This document shows positions 9,601 to 14,440 of a stretch of DNA of 14,440 nucleotides, one piece after another. Position numbers and translations under genes: made by a program. Source of the DNA: CAZTPH01 sp031552655 (GTDB lineage Bacteria > Pseudomonadota > Gammaproteobacteria > UBA9339); the NCBI GenBank assembly GCA_031552655.1, contig JAVBML010000050.1, positions 1 to 14,440 of the forward strand, read 5' to 3'. The notes under the pieces were generated by a model. That model had not been told where the DNA came from. It saw nothing but the letters and a program-made list of their open reading frames with translations, and searched no databases. Numbering within the stretch: position 1 is the stretch's first letter; each line of letters starts with the position of its first letter.

Positions 9601-9910
9601 AACTACCAATAACATCGAAGCCAAAGTCCAAGCGATGGGCACTGATAAGTTTGGTTGACCTATCATTATCGAAAACTACGACATCATGTAATTTGACAAC
9701 GGGCTCCAAACCACGGCTACCAAAACTAATTCTAGCAATGGTAATGGGTCGATTTATGGCCGTACCAATTAAGCGTTCCAATGATGCATGGTAGCGACCA
9801 ACAATGCCATTTGAAAGGTATAAAAATGCTAGGGCCAATACCATGAAAAGCAGTGCACCAATGAATCCATAGTTTAGCCAACGTAAAACAATGTGAATTG
9901 TTTTTTTCAT
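6617..9910 (-). CDS. yhdP: YhdP-family AsmA-like protein (phospholipid transport to outer membrane)
   Basis: A 1097-residue envelope protein of the YhdP/AsmA-like group (E. coli YhdP is about 1266 residues). An N-terminal inner-membrane anchor (about 14-32) follows a short basic segment. The rest is a long beta-rich periplasmic region with repeated AsmA-type strand patterns, ending in the family's C-terminal block around YKYRITGIWSKP (1079-1090). In E. coli, YhdP, TamB and YdbH redundantly carry phospholipid between the inner and outer membranes, probably through a hydrophobic groove. That role is transferred by family. The ATG immediately follows the mreD stop (TAGATG), and AGGAAAGG at 9917-9924, inside the end of mreD, lies 6 nt before it as a good ribosome binding site. 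The position after mreBCD matches gammaproteobacterial order, except that maf (yhdE) and rng are missing between them and tldD does not follow. Confidence 0.9.
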   Translation of the reverse strand: MKKTIHIVLRWLNYGFIGALLFMVLALAFLYLSNGIVGRYHASLERLIGTAINRPITIARISFGSRGLEPVVKLHDVVVFDNDRSTKLISAHRLDFGFDVIGSLITRSFKSNFLSIGGSELVINQGKDGKFTIYGFVQSDSKFSEGDFGEFLRWLCSQGKIDLRDFNLKINLMENRAFSFTNVNLKMHNAMLRHQLISSGSFLRSDGTQGKFVSDLKLQGDFTKNSGEGIVATGDVILDNCLLNFDDWNRQISSKGTDWLTLAGGKINLAITNATLINKLFRQPLFVHNLQSNLHWYSGSDSLTVEFNKLKVMDRWLDFMGQGSVTYVAGAALPVVDIRVKYNLANLNKAKLYYPASLLPKNALLWLDGAFIKSKKISGEMILQGDLAKFPFDHGEGKFVVDSNIRDVRLKYDGDWPKIDAITGKMIFSHRSMDIHAKQGKILGENVNYIRATIDDLEHPVLRINGEINSNSRVGQTFVNSSPLGKSIGKKLQNISLGGNMLLQLKFTMPLADDLVDKKTRVNGLIRLQDNRLVVKDWHVIIERCTGDLLFSEDGLHSKNFSGLLFNLPTVIEINTLHEGEENSLTRVDVASSATVQQLEQGLGIALQPYFDGMFNYAVTLDLGNNSADNTFKLVSDLVGTAVKLPEPFFKPAAQKSNFSLEAHFTEKNIFRVFVDYAEHFSMAFKAKRDPATRKIVPAAGELLFGGARAKIPDSEGLRLAGKISQINVDHWKEFLFAEGSDVNSMIREVYLDIAQFTVLGKTLNQLSLQGHAKVHGLEVQLTAREIDGKLFFPKLSGQPIRGAFKKIHLEDPKLMSFNDGKPEKLPPLDLNISDFNYGARHFDRIAFVSTPIAHGLAIRELNIIDGDFSLNASGEWSHRNGIDRTTLRGRFNSQNIGNLLHQWHLFDSIVGGHCDVSFNFQWMAKPYQIEVKKTTGSCALKASNGSIINLDKNTENKLGFSRILNILNLQSIPRRLALDFSDLGKRGFAFDSIVGNFDLGGGNVVVKKFDMLGPAAGVKVSGKIGMVAEDYDLVLGISPNLTSSIPVAATIAGGPVAGVVSFIADKVISSAIKRVNIYKYRITGIWSKPNVSYGDG

Positions 9911-10408
9911 CTAGTACCTTTCCTGCTTTCTTCCAGCACTAGATAATAATACTGACAGTGCTAGCCATAGCAAAGTACCCACCGGTGCCACACCCAGAAC
10001 AGCTGTAAATCCATCATATCTCTGGGCACACAATTGCATTGCAGCAATGATTAATTGATAGCCCAAAAAAATTAAAAAAATTACCATGCCCATTCTCCCT
10101 GCTCCCTGGGCAATAATATTCTTTCTAAAGATTTTCAACAGATGCGCCGCCAAAACAATGGCTATGCAATTCTCCCCCAAATAGGTACCCGTAGCCAAAT
10201 CCAGGCATAGTCCAATTAGCCAAATGACAAATATATTGGCACTCCTGGGGACAAAAATAACACAGTGAAAAACAGCCACCAAGGGAAAAATTGGCTTTAG
10301 CCAAAATAGGGATTTTGGCAACGCTATAAAGGCAAAAAGAAATAAAAAACCGTAGGTAAATAAAGTTTTAGTATCCATGCGCAGTGATCGACTATTCATA
10401 TTGCTCAC
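9911..10408 (-). CDS. mreD: Rod shape-determining membrane protein MreD
   Basis: A small integral inner-membrane protein of the elongasome that works with MreC, RodA and PBP2. It has up to 165 residues (E. coli 162), with several hydrophobic segments: about 16-30, 36-53, 57-75, 80-92, 104-125 and 137-155. The polar-in-membrane GLCLDLATGTYLGEN block (66-80) matches the MreD signature DLxSGxxLG. The longest reading starts at GTG 10406-10408, which overlaps the mreC stop by one base (TAGTG). ATG codons at 10397-10399 and 10376-10378 are alternatives that shorten it by 3 or 10 residues. No strong Shine-Dalgarno decides between them, and coupling to mreC termination is likely. The stop abuts the yhdP ATG. 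Confidence 0.92.
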   Translation of the reverse strand: MSNMNSRSLRMDTKTLFTYGFLFLFAFIALPKSLFWLKPIFPLVAVFHCVIFVPRSANIFVIWLIGLCLDLATGTYLGENCIAIVLAAHLLKIFRKNIIAQGAGRMGMVIFLIFLGYQLIIAAMQLCAQRYDGFTAVLGVAPVGTLLWLALSVLLSSAGRKQERY

Positions 10409-11235
10409 TATTTCTTAGATGTTTCCCATGGTAAGAGTAAATATAGACTACCACCCACTTTAACGCTGGGAGTAACCCAAACTTTCAAAAAACGTTCACC
10501 GCTCTTGGTTTCAATTTTTTTCACCGTTCCCACAACATAGCCCGCAGGGAATACGCCACCTATTCCGGAGGTAACTAAAAGATCACCCGGTTTAATTTCC
10601 GACGTTACCGTAACCCCGGTCAATTCCAAAAGATCGTTACTACCTGTACCCAGTGCTATCGTTTGCAATCCACTTTTTACTGCAACCACGGGAATTGCAC
10701 TTTTTTTAGCCGTGATGGGCATTATTCTGCTAAAATCATCTTCCACTAAAATAACCTGCCCCACTACTCCTCGGGAATCTAGCACCGGTTGTCCAACGTA
10801 AACGCCGTCGTTTTTTCCTCTATTTATGGTGATTCTATGATCAAAATTATCCAACGCTAAATTCAGTAATTCAGCAACCAAGTACCTAGTTTCAGTTTTT
10901 TTTTTACAATTAACCAGCTCTCGTAATTGGAAGTTTTCGTCCTCCACAAGGTGCAATTTCTGTAATTTAACATTTGCCATCAGAAGCTCTCGCTCTAACC
11001 GTGCTTGCTTATTGACTAATTCCATCCTGTCTCCTAAAACAACCCCCAGGGATTTAGTCACATTAATTGGCCAATTTACAATGTGCTCTATCCATCTAAT
11101 GGCTACCAAAGTATGGGAACGAAGGGAACGTGACAAATTAAAATGTAAATCACAGTAAAACAAAATCAGGGAAAAAATAACCAAAACAGATATCCTAAAC
11201 CCACCATGGGATGACTGAGCAAAAATAGGTTTAAT
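10408..11235 (-). CDS. mreC: Rod shape-determining protein MreC, ATT start proposed
   Basis: A bitopic inner-membrane protein that links MreB filaments to periplasmic PBP2 and activates it. From the proposed ATT at 11233-11235 the protein is 275 residues. It has a short cytoplasmic leader KPIFAQ, a transmembrane helix (about 13-28), a coiled coil (about 69-112, rich in heptad Leu/Glu), then the two-barrel MreC domain with NRGKNDGVYVGQPV and VTSGIGGVFPAGYVVG. The next in-frame start is a TTG at 11182-11184, which removes the leader and cuts into the helix. No ATG or GTG is available in frame. ATT is chosen because GGAGGG (11239-11244) lies just upstream and because the resulting KPIF-x(7)-FR start matches the usual MreC N-terminus. 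There are 20 nt between the mreB stop and this start. A run of ten A residues (coding strand, 10896-10905) sits in the gene. The C-terminus is shorter than that of E. coli MreC (367). Confidence 0.93.
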   Translation of the reverse strand: MKPIFAQSSHGGFRISVLVIFSLILFYCDLHFNLSRSLRSHTLVAIRWIEHIVNWPINVTKSLGVVLGDRMELVNKQARLERELLMANVKLQKLHLVEDENFQLRELVNCKKKTETRYLVAELLNLALDNFDHRITINRGKNDGVYVGQPVLDSRGVVGQVILVEDDFSRIMPITAKKSAIPVVAVKSGLQTIALGTGSNDLLELTGVTVTSEIKPGDLLVTSGIGGVFPAGYVVGTVKKIETKSGERFLKVWVTPSVKVGGSLYLLLPWETSKK

Positions 11236-11238
11236 AGA

Positions 11239-11244
11239 CCCTCC
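11239..11244 (-). promoter_or_regulatory. Strong Shine-Dalgarno GGAGGG for mreC
   Basis: On the minus strand GGAGGG lies in the 20-nt gap after the mreB stop, 3 nt before the proposed ATT start of mreC. It is the strongest anti-16S match seen before any gene in the window. It would be about 55 nt too far upstream to serve the downstream TTG, so it decides the mreC start. Confidence 0.75.
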
Positions 11245-11255
11245 GGAATTCAGTT

Positions 11256-12305
11256 TTACTGTTCATACTCTAAAAAATCTGCGTGCCCAATGAGATCTAA
11301 AATTTCCAAAGCTTTGCCTCCACCAAGAGCTACTCGAGTTAAAGGGTCATCAGCGATGATTACGGGAAGTCCTGTCTCCTCCATTATCAAACGATCAATG
11401 TTAGCAAGCAGGGCCCCTCCTCCGGTTAGCACTATGCCTCGTTCCGCTATGTCAGCGGCTAACTCCGGTGGCACTTGTTCCAAAGCCGCATGCACTGCCC
11501 CAACTATGCTAGCCAATGGCTCCTGCAAAGCCTCCAGCACCTCATTACTATTCAGAGTAAAACTTCGAGGAATGCCTTCGGCAATATTTCTGCCACGTAC
11601 CTCAATTTCCCGAACCAAATTTCCCGGATAGGCCGTACCTATTTCATGCTTAATGCGTTCCGCCGTACTCTCTCCAATTAGGCTGCCGTAATTCCGCCGC
11701 ACATAGCTAATTATGGCCTCATCAAATCTATCACCACCAATTCTTACGGACTCTGAATATACTATGCCGCTTAGCGAAATAATGGCCACCTCGGAAGTTC
11801 CTCCGCCAATGTCCACAACCATCGAACCACTAGCTTTTTCAATGGGCAATCCAGCTCCTATAGCTGCCGCCATGGCCTCTTCGATAATATATACTTCCCT
11901 TGCTCCTGCCCCCAATGCTGATTCCCTGATGGCACGACGTTCAACCTGGGTAGAACCACAGGGCACTCCAATCAAGACCCTGGGACTGGGAGCGATAAAA
12001 TACTTTTTTTCATGTACCCTGCGAATAAAATATTGGAGCATCTTTTCCGTAATATAAAAATCAGCTATGACCCCATCCTTCAATGGACGAATGGTAGATA
12101 TATTGCCCGGAGTACGACCCAGCATCTTTTTAGCATCTGCCCCCACCGCCAGCACCTTACTCTGCCCCGCACCATCATGGCGTACCGCAACCACCGATGG
12201 TTCATTCAAGACAATGCCTCTGTTACGCATATAAATGAGCGTATTGGCGGTACCTAGATCAATGGACATATCGGTGGAAAATAATCCGCGAATTTTTTTA
12301 AACAT
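11256..12305 (-). CDS. mreB: Rod shape-determining actin homologue MreB
   Basis: Bacterial actin that polymerises on the inner face of the membrane and guides lateral cell-wall synthesis. The protein has 349 residues (E. coli 347). The amphipathic N-terminus MFKKIRGLFS is the membrane-binding helix of Gram-negative MreB. Actin-fold motifs appear in order: phosphate 1 SIDLGTANTLIY (14-25), connect 1 IIEEAMAAAIGAGL (140-153), phosphate 2 VVDIGGGTSEVA (163-174), the adenosine loop VLTGGGALL (292-300), and connect 2 DPLTRVALGGGKAL (320-333). E142 and D165 are present for ATP hydrolysis. The ATG at 12303-12305 is preceded by only a weak GGGAAT. It is the first gene of the mreBCD-yhdP-trmB-tsaD series, so the promoter should lie in the divergent region 12306-12540. 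Confidence 0.98.
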   Translation of the reverse strand: MFKKIRGLFSTDMSIDLGTANTLIYMRNRGIVLNEPSVVAVRHDGAGQSKVLAVGADAKKMLGRTPGNISTIRPLKDGVIADFYITEKMLQYFIRRVHEKKYFIAPSPRVLIGVPCGSTQVERRAIRESALGAGAREVYIIEEAMAAAIGAGLPIEKASGSMVVDIGGGTSEVAIISLSGIVYSESVRIGGDRFDEAIISYVRRNYGSLIGESTAERIKHEIGTAYPGNLVREIEVRGRNIAEGIPRSFTLNSNEVLEALQEPLASIVGAVHAALEQVPPELAADIAERGIVLTGGGALLANIDRLIMEETGLPVIIADDPLTRVALGGGKALEILDLIGHADFLEYEQ

Positions 12306-12540
12306 ATACTATTCCCATGAAAAAACTTAATATTAATGGTAAATTATTTTAATAATGTAACTCAAATTTTCACGTTTTTAAACAGGCTTCGTGCAAATGA
12401 TTCCAATTATCTTCTAAAGAAATAAAAAATAATTATAATCAACATATTGGAAAAATTGTGTCTAGAATAGCACTTGATTTCCTAGTCATTTAGCATAGAC
12501 TATGGGATGGATAATAATTAACTAAAAGAGGACATTTTCC
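12306..12540. other. Divergent intergenic region, mreB versus outer-membrane protein gene
   Basis: This 235-bp AT-rich gap carries promoters for both directions. No small ORF or RNA gene is recognised. For mreB (minus strand) a TATAAT occurs at 12432-12437, but no -35 at correct spacing is clear; TTGGAA followed by TTTAAA nearer the gene is another weak option. The plus-strand promoter candidate is given separately. Confidence 0.55.
12474..12501 (+). promoter_or_regulatory. Candidate sigma-70 promoter of the outer-membrane protein gene
   Basis: TTGATT (12474-12479) and TAGACT (12496-12501) are separated by 16 nt and lie about 40 nt before the ATG. Each matches 4 of 6 consensus positions. AGAGGA at 12527-12532 is a good ribosome binding site 8 nt before the start. 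Confidence 0.4.
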
Positions 12541-13152
12541 ATGCACAAAAAAATAATCCATTCTTGTTTACTAATTTTTAGCTTAGCTACGGCATCCTTT
12601 GCATTTTCAGATGGCATCGAAGAGATATCAAGCAATGCGGGTATCTACCTAGGCGGTCAACTGGGAATGAGTAACTTACACTACGATGGTTCCAGCTACA
12701 CGTCTGCCACAAGTAGTTATGATAAACACTATCTGTTTGCTGGTAGAGTTTACGTAGGCTATGCATTTTCTCAATTTATTTCCGCAGAACTAGGATACGA
12801 CTATTATGGTTATCCAAAATTCAAACACAACAACAGCGGCAATACCCAAGATTTGCTTCAACACGGGTTAGATCTAGTGGCAAAAGCTAATTTACCTTTG
12901 GAATATGGCTTTAGTTGCTACGCAAAGGCGGGGCTTGCTTTAATACACCGAGGAGTGCTAAACAATAATACCGACACCTTCGTACAAAAAGACTCCAACA
13001 CTAAAATCACCCCCGTGGGAGCCCTGGGAATTAGCTATTGGTTTGCTCCCCACATAGCCCTGGATCTATCCTGGACTAAAACAATGAGCGTCAGTGATTT
13101 ACCAACCACGGATCTCATTGGACTCGGCATTATATATAAAATTAATTTATAG
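12541..13152 (+). CDS. Small outer-membrane beta-barrel protein
   Basis: A 203-residue exported protein. A basic N-terminus (MHKK), a hydrophobic core (about 5-18) and SFA at 19-21 form a clear Sec signal peptide, with cleavage likely after A21. The mature part of about 182 residues shows alternating polar/aromatic strands with glycine-rich turns (GIYLGGQLG, RVYVGYAF, SAELGYDYYGY, YAKAGLALI, GALGISYWF, IALDLSW, IGLGIIYK). This suggests an eight-stranded barrel of the OmpA-like/OMP_b-brl type. I cannot assign a specific family member or ligand. The last residue is Leu rather than the common C-terminal Phe/Trp of BAM substrates, though the final strand (IIYKINL) is otherwise typical. A strong RBS (AGAGGA, 12527-12532) supports the start. 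It is followed by a perfect hairpin and then waaF. Confidence 0.82.
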   Translation: MHKKIIHSCLLIFSLATASFAFSDGIEEISSNAGIYLGGQLGMSNLHYDGSSYTSATSSYDKHYLFAGRVYVGYAFSQFISAELGYDYYGYPKFKHNNSGNTQDLLQHGLDLVAKANLPLEYGFSCYAKAGLALIHRGVLNNNTDTFVQKDSNTKITPVGALGISYWFAPHIALDLSWTKTMSVSDLPTTDLIGLGIIYKINL

Positions 13153-13160
13153 TATTAAAA

Positions 13161-13190
13161 ATACCGAAGAGATGAATATCTCTTCGGTAT
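13161..13190. terminator. Perfect 13-bp hairpin between the OMP gene and waaF
   Basis: ATACCGAAGAGAT (13161-13173) and its exact reverse complement (13178-13190) flank a GAAT loop, 8 nt after the OMP stop and 16 nt before the waaF ATG. On the plus strand the following bases are C-rich before TTTTT at 13200-13204, so the U-tract is displaced. On the minus strand TTTT follows the stem directly. It could be an attenuating terminator, a 3' stabiliser of the OMP mRNA, or a bidirectional terminator. Confidence 0.7.
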
Positions 13191-13206
13191 CTTCCCAGAT
13201 TTTTCC

Positions 13207-14232
13207 ATGCTAAGCAAAAGGTACTTAATAATAGCGGCGCCTTGGGTTGGTGACATGGTAATGACTCATTCCCTTGTGCAGTTACTAAAGATTAATGATC
13301 CTCTGGCAACCATAGATGTTTTTGCTTTACCAAATCTACATCCTCTAATTAAAAGAATGCCCGAAGTAACTAATATTTTAACTTCTCATTTTATGGGTGG
13401 AGATATAAAATTATGGCAAAGATTTAGCATGGGTAGCACTATAAAAAAAAACGGCTACGACCAAGCATATTTAATACCTAACTCATTCAAATCGGCTCTC
13501 ATTCCCTTTTTTGCTAAAATTCCTAGAATAACCGGATACCTAGGAGAGCAGCGCCAGTTATTAATCAACGATGCGAGAATTTTAGATAAAGAGAAACTTC
13601 GAACCATGGTTGAAAGATTTAGCTACCTCGGTTGTTCCAAAAATACAGCACTACCGAAGTTACTGCCTTTACCAAAGTTACGGACACTGCCAAACGAATT
13701 AGCAGCCACCATGGAGCACTTAGCCATAGCAGTTCCTGCTAAACCAATCCTCGCGCTATGTCCAGGAACGGAGCAAAAATCCAAACGCTGGCCTGAGAAG
13801 TACTTCGCCGAAGTTGCCCTAGCTAAAAAAAAGCAGGGCTGGGATATTTGGATTTTCGGTGGCAAAAAAGAGGAATTGTTAGCAAATACTATACAAAAAT
13901 GTAGTGGTGAAATTTGCCTAAATCTATGCGGCAAAACCAATCTAGCCGAAGCAACTGATTTACTATCTCTGGCAAAGGTGGTAGTAGCCAATGATTCAGG
14001 TTTAATGCACCTAGCATCAGCTGTGCACCGACCGGTCGTTGCAATCTATGGCCCAACATCCCCAACCTTGGCTCCTCCACTATCCAATAATGCGACAAGA
14101 TCTCTTTCTCTGAATCTATCCTGTGCTCCCTGTGGCAAAAAAATTTGTCCCCTGGGGCACAATAATTGCCTATATCAATTGAAACCCACAGCGGTAATAA
14201 ATGCCATCGATGAAATAGCGCAAATTAACTGA
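13207..14232 (+). CDS. waaF: ADP-heptose--LPS heptosyltransferase II
   Basis: WaaF (RfaF), a GT-B glycosyltransferase of family GT9 on the cytoplasmic face of the inner membrane. It adds the second L-glycero-D-manno-heptose of the LPS inner core to Hep-I. The protein has 341 residues (E. coli 348). PWVGDMVMTHSL (12-23) is the acceptor-side motif with catalytic D16, YLIPNSFKSALIPFF (88-102) is highly WaaF-specific, PGTEQKSKRWP (186-196) and ANDSGLMHLA (261-270) bind ADP-heptose, and YGPTSP (281-286) is conserved. The C-terminal CAPCGKKICPLGH (306-318) plus C321 is the cysteine-rich block found in many WaaF proteins but absent from E. coli WaaF. The ATG at 13207 gives the expected N-terminus but has no Shine-Dalgarno, since the preceding bases are pyrimidine-rich. 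Expression may depend on read-through from the OMP gene past the hairpin. Confidence 0.95.
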   Translation: MLSKRYLIIAAPWVGDMVMTHSLVQLLKINDPLATIDVFALPNLHPLIKRMPEVTNILTSHFMGGDIKLWQRFSMGSTIKKNGYDQAYLIPNSFKSALIPFFAKIPRITGYLGEQRQLLINDARILDKEKLRTMVERFSYLGCSKNTALPKLLPLPKLRTLPNELAATMEHLAIAVPAKPILALCPGTEQKSKRWPEKYFAEVALAKKKQGWDIWIFGGKKEELLANTIQKCSGEICLNLCGKTNLAEATDLLSLAKVVVANDSGLMHLASAVHRPVVAIYGPTSPTLAPPLSNNATRSLSLNLSCAPCGKKICPLGHNNCLYQLKPTAVINAIDEIAQIN

Positions 14233-14243
14233 TTAGATTTTTA

Positions 14244-14266
14244 CCACCGTATAAATTTTACAGTGG
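14244..14266 (+). terminator. Possible weak terminator after waaF
   Basis: CCACCGT (14244-14250) pairs with ACAGTGG (14260-14266) at 6 of 7 positions around a 9-nt AT loop, 11 nt past the waaF stop. It is followed by CGATGATTTTATAG, which has only a short T-run, so termination efficiency is doubtful. Confidence 0.35.
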
Positions 14267-14326
14267 CGATGATTTTATAGAGATACTTCTATTTTAAAGT
14301 AAACAGGAGTGCCGCTAACTCATGAA

Positions 14327-14355
14327 ACGTTTAGGCCATCGTGACCCCTAAACGT
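14327..14355. repeat. Inverted repeat in the right flank
   Basis: ACGTTTAGG (14327-14335) and CCTAAACGT (14347-14355) form a perfect 9-bp stem with an 11-nt loop. It lies 33 nt before the terminal direct repeat, in a stretch richer in GC than the waaF 3' flank, and may belong to the same repeat element. No U-tract follows on either strand. The rest of 14233-14388 shows no gene. Confidence 0.6.
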
Positions 14356-14388
14356 ACTCGTCTTAACGCGCCAAGTTAATTCGCCTCG

Positions 14389-14440
14389 GCCGTCCCGCAG
14401 CTGGAATACGCTACTATGACTTAACGCTTAGTATAGATTT
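14389..14440. repeat. Terminal direct repeat, right copy
   Basis: Exact 52-base copy of positions 1-52 in the same orientation. The window ends inside it, so the length of the shared segment in the genome cannot be read here. The neighbouring sequence to the left of this copy (14300-14388) and to the right of the other copy (53-135) would together describe a longer, palindrome-rich element if both ends sample the same family. Confidence 0.9.

Noticed and set aside
13623..13991. A 122-codon open frame antisense to waaF, and similar long frames antisense to mreB
   Set aside because: These are shadows of conserved genes with clear motifs on the other strand. Their translations are low in structure and unlike any family I recognise.
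14322..14351. A 9-codon frame (MKRLGHRDP) with AGGAG upstream
   Set aside because: The spacing to AGGAG is 12 nt, the frame coincides with the 14327-14355 hairpin, and the region probably belongs to a non-coding repeat.
1..14440. Circular plasmid or phage genome suggested by the terminal overlap
   Set aside because: No replication, mobilisation or phage gene is present. The content is single-copy core chromosome, so a repeat at the contig ends explains the overlap better.
14350..14440. Integron attC-like site, from CTTAACGC and GTTAAT motifs near the right end
   Set aside because: The paired core sites and conserved spacing of an attC site are not present, and no integrase or cassette array is seen.

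Overview
The window is an AT-rich stretch of bacterial chromosome that reads as gammaproteobacterial. MreB, MreC, MreD, YhdP, TrmB, TsaD, DnaE and the LPS heptosyltransferase WaaF all carry motifs typical of that class, and LPS-core and outer-membrane genes show a Gram-negative envelope. The compact operons, low GC and rearranged neighbourhoods (the mre cluster without its usual maf and rng partners, dnaE away from lpxB/rnhB/accA) would fit a host-associated or reduced lineage such as the Legionellales, but that placement is inference.

Layout. Bases 1-351 have no convincing gene. They begin with a palindrome-rich segment whose first 52 bases recur exactly as the last 52 bases of the window. 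Bases 352-12305 are all minus strand. In transcription order they are mreB, mreC, mreD, yhdP, trmB and tsaD, with gaps of 0 to 36 nt or a 1-nt overlap, then a 419-bp AT-rich gap, then dnaE and a HAD-family phosphatase. A 235-bp divergent promoter region (12306-12540) separates these from two plus-strand genes: a small signal-peptide-bearing beta-barrel protein and waaF, with a perfect 13-bp hairpin between them. Bases 14233-14440 are non-coding, with two hairpins and the second copy of the terminal repeat.

How the genes fit together. mreBCD builds the rod-shape/elongasome scaffold. YhdP is an AsmA-like protein implicated in moving phospholipid to the outer membrane. TrmB and TsaD modify tRNA (m7G46 and t6A37). 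DnaE is the replicative polymerase. WaaF adds the second heptose to the LPS inner core. The main themes are cell envelope and information processing.

The most notable observation is the mreC start. The best-supported start is an ATT codon at 11233-11235, placed just after a strong GGAGGG Shine-Dalgarno. It restores the family N-terminus (KPIF, then a transmembrane helix) that an ORF starting at the downstream TTG would truncate. The second is the 52-bp direct repeat at the ends, which I read as a dispersed palindromic element that broke the assembly rather than proof of a circular replicon. I see no defence system, phage, transposase, CRISPR array, tRNA or rRNA here. The coding content is mostly ordinary core genome.
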